Shown here: piece after piece, positions 60,659 through 64,000 of the stretch
Layout of the letters: each line of letters opens with the position of its first letter
Numbering within the stretch: position 1 is the stretch's first letter
NCBI RefSeq assembly: GCF_026659735.1
Contig: NZ_JANSKK010000007.1
Span: forward strand, 186,001 to 250,000
Direction of reading: 5' to 3'
Source: Staphylococcus pettenkoferi
GTDB lineage: Bacteria > Bacillota > Bacilli > Staphylococcales > Staphylococcaceae
Length of the DNA: 64,000 nucleotides
Program-made: the position numbers and the translations under genes
The notes under the pieces: generated by a model
The model's database searches: none
Told to the model about the DNA's origin: nothing
Seen by the model: only the letters and a program-made list of their open reading frames with translations

Positions 60659-61636
60659 TTATTGTTGATCTAAATATTGACAAATATCTTTCGCAAAGTA
60701 AGTGACGATTAAGTCAGCACCTGCACGCTTCATAGAAATCATTTGTTCCATGACAACAGCTTCTTCGTCAATCCAACCTTGAAGGGCTGCTGCTTTCGTC
60801 ATGCTATATTCACCGCTCACATTGTAAGCGACAACTGGGACATTTGTATGATTACGTACATCGCGAATAATGTCTAAGAAACTTAATGCTGGTTTAACAA
60901 TCATCATGTCAGCACCTTCACGCAAGTCACTTTCGAGTTCACGCATCGCTTCACGGCGATTCGCTGGATCCATTTGATATGTCTTGCGATCACCGAACTG
61001 TGGTGTTGATTCCGCTGCGTCACGGAATGGACCGAAGAAACTAGATGCGTATTTAATACCGTAACTCATAATCGGTACATTTTCATAACCTGCATCGTCA
61101 AGACCTTGACGAATTTCAGTAACGAAGCCGTCCATCATATTACTTGGCGCGATAATGTCAGCGCCTGCTTCAACTTGAGAAATCGCTGTTTTAACTAAAT
61201 AAGTTAATGATTGATCATTGTCCACATCTTTCGTCTCGTGATTGATGACACCACAGTGACCATGATCTGTGTATTCACATAGGCATGTATCTGCAACGAC
61301 GAGTAAATCATCATACATTGCTTTCGCTTTACGTGTGGCTTCTTGAATAATACCGTTATGATCATACGCGCCAGAGCCAGTTGCATCTTTCTCATTAGGC
61401 ACACCGAAGAACATAATCGCTCTGATTCCTAAATCATAAGCTTCTTTCAACTCTTCTTCTAAGATATTTAAACTTAATTGATAAATGCCTGGCATTGAAG
61501 GAATTTCTTCTTTCACATTATCACGTTCAACGACAAATATAGGATAGATTAAATCTTCCTTGTTGATACGTGTTTCAGTTACCATATTACGCATTGTTTT
61601 AGAACTACGTAAACGTCTATGTCTATCGAATTTCAT
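60659..61636 (-). CDS. hemB: Delta-aminolevulinic acid dehydratase
   Basis: A 325-residue HemB. The zinc cysteine motif is [16 protein letters not shown] near 118; the Schiff-base lysines are in [19 protein letters not shown] near 195 and [14 protein letters not shown] near 247. It joins two aminolevulinates to porphobilinogen. 3 bp after hemD. Confidence 0.97.
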   Translation of the reverse strand: MKFDRHRRLRSSKTMRNMVTETRINKEDLIYPIFVVERDNVKEEIPSMPGIYQLSLNILEEELKEAYDLGIRAIMFFGVPNEKDATGSGAYDHNGIIQEATRKAKAMYDDLLVVADTCLCEYTDHGHCGVINHETKDVDNDQSLTYLVKTAISQVEAGADIIAPSNMMDGFVTEIRQGLDDAGYENVPIMSYGIKYASSFFGPFRDAAESTPQFGDRKTYQMDPANRREAMRELESDLREGADMMIVKPALSFLDIIRDVRNHTNVPVVAYNVSGEYSMTKAAALQGWIDEEAVVMEQMISMKRAGADLIVTYFAKDICQYLDQQ

Positions 61637-61639
61637 ACT

Positions 61640-62323
61640 TTACATCCAACTTTCTTTAACTTTTTCAATTAATCCATCTAATGTTTGTTCGTCTGCTACT
61701 TTAGCCTCTACCCCATATTCTTGGATTGTAGACAAAGTTTGTTGTCCTATTACATAGTAGTTTGAAAATGCTTTCGTCATTTCAGGCAGTAAACGCTTAA
61801 AGAAGGCGTGCACAGCTGAAGAACTCGCAAACGTGATGGCACCTACATTGTTTTGAGCTAACAACCGATCAATATCCGTGACATGAGCAAACCACGTACC
61901 AGGTTTGTAGAGATCAATTTTAATCACATCGAAATCTCTATCTCGCAGAGTATCGACGAGTAACGGTCGGGCAGCTTGACTTGAAGGTACAAGAATCTTT
62001 GCGTTCTTTTGTGCCTCAAATTCAGCAAGAAAGCCCTCTTGTGAATAGTCATTTGGACAGAAATCAACTGCTATACCTTGCGCTTCGCAGTACGCTTTCG
62101 TCTTCTTACCTATGACGGCAATATGACGATGTGCGGTCTGATGTAGGTAGGGATAAAAGTGTTTCACAGCATTTTTAGATGAAAAAAGAATCCAGTCATA
62201 GTTTAACTTTAACAAGTCTAAATTAAAAGAAAGTGGCTCAATCTTAATCAATGGTTTATGGATGATAGATAAGCCGTCCTGACTATAATTACTTGTCTGT
62301 GTCATTACTATAACTGAATTCAT
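61640..62323 (-). CDS. hemD: Uroporphyrinogen-III synthase
   Basis: A 227-residue HemD of the divergent two-domain type (NLDLLKLNYDWILFSSKNAV near 45, ILVPSSQAARPLLVDTL near 118, AITFASSSAVHAFF near 170). It inverts ring D while closing hydroxymethylbilane. The ATG at 62323 stands 9 bases after AGAGG and gives the family N terminus; an ATG three codons upstream overlaps the ribosome binding site. Confidence 0.93.
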   Translation of the reverse strand: MNSVIVMTQTSNYSQDGLSIIHKPLIKIEPLSFNLDLLKLNYDWILFSSKNAVKHFYPYLHQTAHRHIAVIGKKTKAYCEAQGIAVDFCPNDYSQEGFLAEFEAQKNAKILVPSSQAARPLLVDTLRDRDFDVIKIDLYKPGTWFAHVTDIDRLLAQNNVGAITFASSSAVHAFFKRLLPEMTKAFSNYYVIGQQTLSTIQEYGVEAKVADEQTLDGLIEKVKESWM

Positions 62324-62336
62324 ATTCGTCATCCTC

Positions 62337-63263
62337 TTATAATTCTTCGTTGAGCTTGCGAATAATTTCGTAAGCCCCTTGATCTTTCAATACTTGACTT
62401 ACTTCTTGACCTAATTGGACTGGATTATTACCGCGTGCTGTATGTTGATAGCGTTCTTTACCATCTGTAGACATGATGAGGCCTGTAAACTCTATCGTAC
62501 CATCTTCATCTTTCGTCGCATATCCACCGATAGGAACTTGGCAACTACCATCCATTTGCTTCAAGAAAGTACGTTCTGCTGTGACACAATCGGCTACATT
62601 CTGATTGTGCACTTGATTTAATAAATCGAGAAGTTCTTGGTCATCTGAACGACACTCGATACCTAATGCGCCTTGACCTATAGCAGGGACAAGCGTTTTT
62701 TTGTCTAGATAACTTGTGACAATATCATCTGACCAACCCATACGCTTTAACCCAGCAGCTGCAAGGATAACCGCGTCGTAATCTTCATCTTGTAATTTCT
62801 GTAAACGCGTATCAATATTACCACGAATCCATTTAATCTCTACGTGAGGATATTTCGCTTTAATTTGCGCACCGCGTCTTAAAGAACTTGTACCTACGAT
62901 ACTTCCTTCCGGTAAATCTTCAAGCGCAATATGGTCATTTGCTACATATGCATCAAATGGATTCTCACGATCAGGTATACAGCCTAATGTTAAACCTTCG
63001 GAAATAACGCTTGGTACGTCTTTTAAGGAATGAATCGCCATATCGATTTCATGGCTGTATAATTCGTTCTCTATTTCTTTAACGAATAAGCCCTTACCAC
63101 CTACTTTGGATAATTGCTTATCAACGATCTGATCCCCTTTAGTCACAATTTCTTTAATTTCAATCTCTAGTGATGGATCTATCTTTTTAAGCGAATCAAT
63201 AAATTGTCGGCTCTGAGTCATAGCTAATTTGCTACGTCGTGAACCTACGACTAGTTTACGCAT
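62337..63263 (-). CDS. hemC: Porphobilinogen deaminase (hydroxymethylbilane synthase)
   Basis: A 308-residue Hem[15 protein letters not shown] at the start, [12 protein letters not shown] near 80, [12 protein letters not shown] near 125, and the dipyrromethane-cofactor cysteine in [16 protein letters not shown] near 240. The ATG at 63263 stands 9 bases after GGAGG. Confidence 0.97.
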   Translation of the reverse strand: MRKLVVGSRRSKLAMTQSRQFIDSLKKIDPSLEIEIKEIVTKGDQIVDKQLSKVGGKGLFVKEIENELYSHEIDMAIHSLKDVPSVISEGLTLGCIPDRENPFDAYVANDHIALEDLPEGSIVGTSSLRRGAQIKAKYPHVEIKWIRGNIDTRLQKLQDEDYDAVILAAAGLKRMGWSDDIVTSYLDKKTLVPAIGQGALGIECRSDDQELLDLLNQVHNQNVADCVTAERTFLKQMDGSCQVPIGGYATKDEDGTIEFTGLIMSTDGKERYQHTARGNNPVQLGQEVSQVLKDQGAYEIIRKLNEEL

Positions 63264-63294
63264 CGCGCGCAACCTCCTATATAAATATTCTTAA

Positions 63295-63999
63295 TTATAA
63301 TGACGTCCACTGATGGAAATTCGGTATATGGGATGCGAAAAGCAAGTTTACCATACATAATCCAAACAGAACGATGTTGAAATAGATGAGCAATTGTTTA
63401 TTCAATAATTGCTTCACTCTACAAAGAAGATATAAACCGTACATGATGATAATAACGATAGAGAGAATCATCTTAGAGTCGATAACGAATTGATGATCTA
63501 AAGAATTCACGCCCCATTGTGCACCTAGAATAGTGCTGACAATGAGTAGAATGAAACCTATCAATGAGCTATAGAACACTGTCTTCTCTAACGTCGCTAC
63601 ACTACCTATACGGAAATACTTCTGAGTAAATCGTTTCTCCTTTAGATTACGATATTGAATCAAATACAACAAGCAATTCACGAATGCAAATGCAAACACA
63701 GCATAACTTAATGTCGCGAAGCAGACGTGCACGATAAGCAACTCGTTGATGAGCGTTAATTTCTGACCTTCAGTTTGATTGTAGGTCGGCTGAAATGTAT
63801 TGAGCGCAAGCAAAGTAAACCCGATAATATTGAATAAAAATATCGAGAAGTTAAGTTGCTTGATGACGCTAATGACAATAGAAATCGAAATGATGAGCCA
63901 TGTCAATGCGAAGAACACGTCAAAGATATTATTTAAAGGTACGTGTCGCGTCATGTTGATATAGATAGACAAAGAGATTGTTTGTAATACCCAAACAAT
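63295..63999 (-). CDS. hemX: HemX membrane protein, 5' end cut by window edge
   Basis: The frame stays open from base 64000 without a start, so the first about 35-40 residues lie outside. The visible 235 residues have about seven TM helices of the CcsA/HemX type, with the histidines VHVCFATLSYAVFAF near residue 90 of the visible part and the ending LLFASHIPNFHQWTSL. HemX limits GtrR/HemA abundance and so controls heme synthesis in staphylococci. It precedes hemC by 31 bp. Confidence 0.9.
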   Translation of the reverse strand: MVWVLQTISLSIYINMTRHVPLNNIFDVFFALTWLIISISIVISVIKQLNFSIFLFNIIGFTLLALNTFQPTYNQTEGQKLTLINELLIVHVCFATLSYAVFAFAFVNCLLYLIQYRNLKEKRFTQKYFRIGSVATLEKTVFYSSLIGFILLIVSTILGAQWGVNSLDHQFVIDSKMILSIVIIIMYGLYLLCRVKQLLNKQLLIYFNIVLFGLCMVNLLFASHIPNFHQWTSL

Positions 64000-64000
64000 C

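Noticed and set aside
63295..63972. Complete hemX starting at 63972
   Set aside because: The frame stays open to the window edge and the first TM helix would be cut, so the true start lies outside.

Overview
The window is a chromosomal segment from a low-GC Gram-positive bacterium, almost certainly a coagulase-negative Staphylococcus. The gene order pxpB-pxpC-accB-accC-pxpA / greA-udk-trhP2-trhP1-trmR / ruvX-alaS / recD2-mnmA-nifS / cymR-rarA / 6S RNA-aspS-hisS / lytH-dtd-relA-apt-recJ-secDF-yajC-tgt-queA-ruvBA-obg / rpmA-prp-rplU-mreDC / radC-comC-folC-valS-tag / hemL-hemB-hemD-hemC-hemX is the staphylococcal core order. So are the fused SecDF, the N-terminally extended L27 with its Prp protease, and CymR. 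The presence of an NAD-type malate dehydrogenase and of a second yajC suggests it is not S. aureus; the species cannot be fixed from sequence reading alone.

Layout. 1-1390: the 3' part of a LysR regulator and a carboxymuconolactone-decarboxylase-like protein. 1410-7110: a six-gene minus-strand operon for 5-oxoproline use that also carries a biotin carboxylase and a biotin carrier, preceded by an extended -10 promoter with a perfect palindrome over the start of the transcript. 7370-11405: tRNA wobble-uridine hydroxylation/methylation genes with udk and greA. 11630-15776: DUF1292-ruvX-IreB and alaS with an Ala T-box. 15777-18917: recD2 and a TPR protein. 18990-19575: a non-coding array of 153-bp structured tandem repeats. 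19760-22015: tRNA thiolation (mnmA, nifS). 22214-27921: a flavin monooxygenase, two small stress-type proteins, cymR, rarA, mdh and tcdA.

27966-31650: 6S RNA, aspS and hisS with a His T-box. 31685-43026: lytH, dtd, the long RelA, apt, recJ, secDF, two tandem yajC genes and tgt. 43042-50010: queA, ruvBA, an ACT protein, obg, the L21-Prp-L27 operon with an L21 leader, and mreDC. 50145-52765: small staphylococcal membrane/charged proteins, radC and a prepilin peptidase. 52984-57823: folC, valS with a Val T-box, and the divergent tag. 58028-63999: an AbrB-family membrane protein and the heme operon, cut inside hemX by the window edge.

Most of the window is ordinary core genome. No prophage, insertion sequence, CRISPR array, defence island or tRNA gene was seen. 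The items that merit follow-up are the covarying 153-bp repeat array downstream of mnmA, the split urea-carboxylase-like gene set in the 5-oxoproline operon with its operator, the duplicated yajC, the lineage-specific placing of mdh, and a 10-codon micro-ORF with an excellent ribosome binding site.
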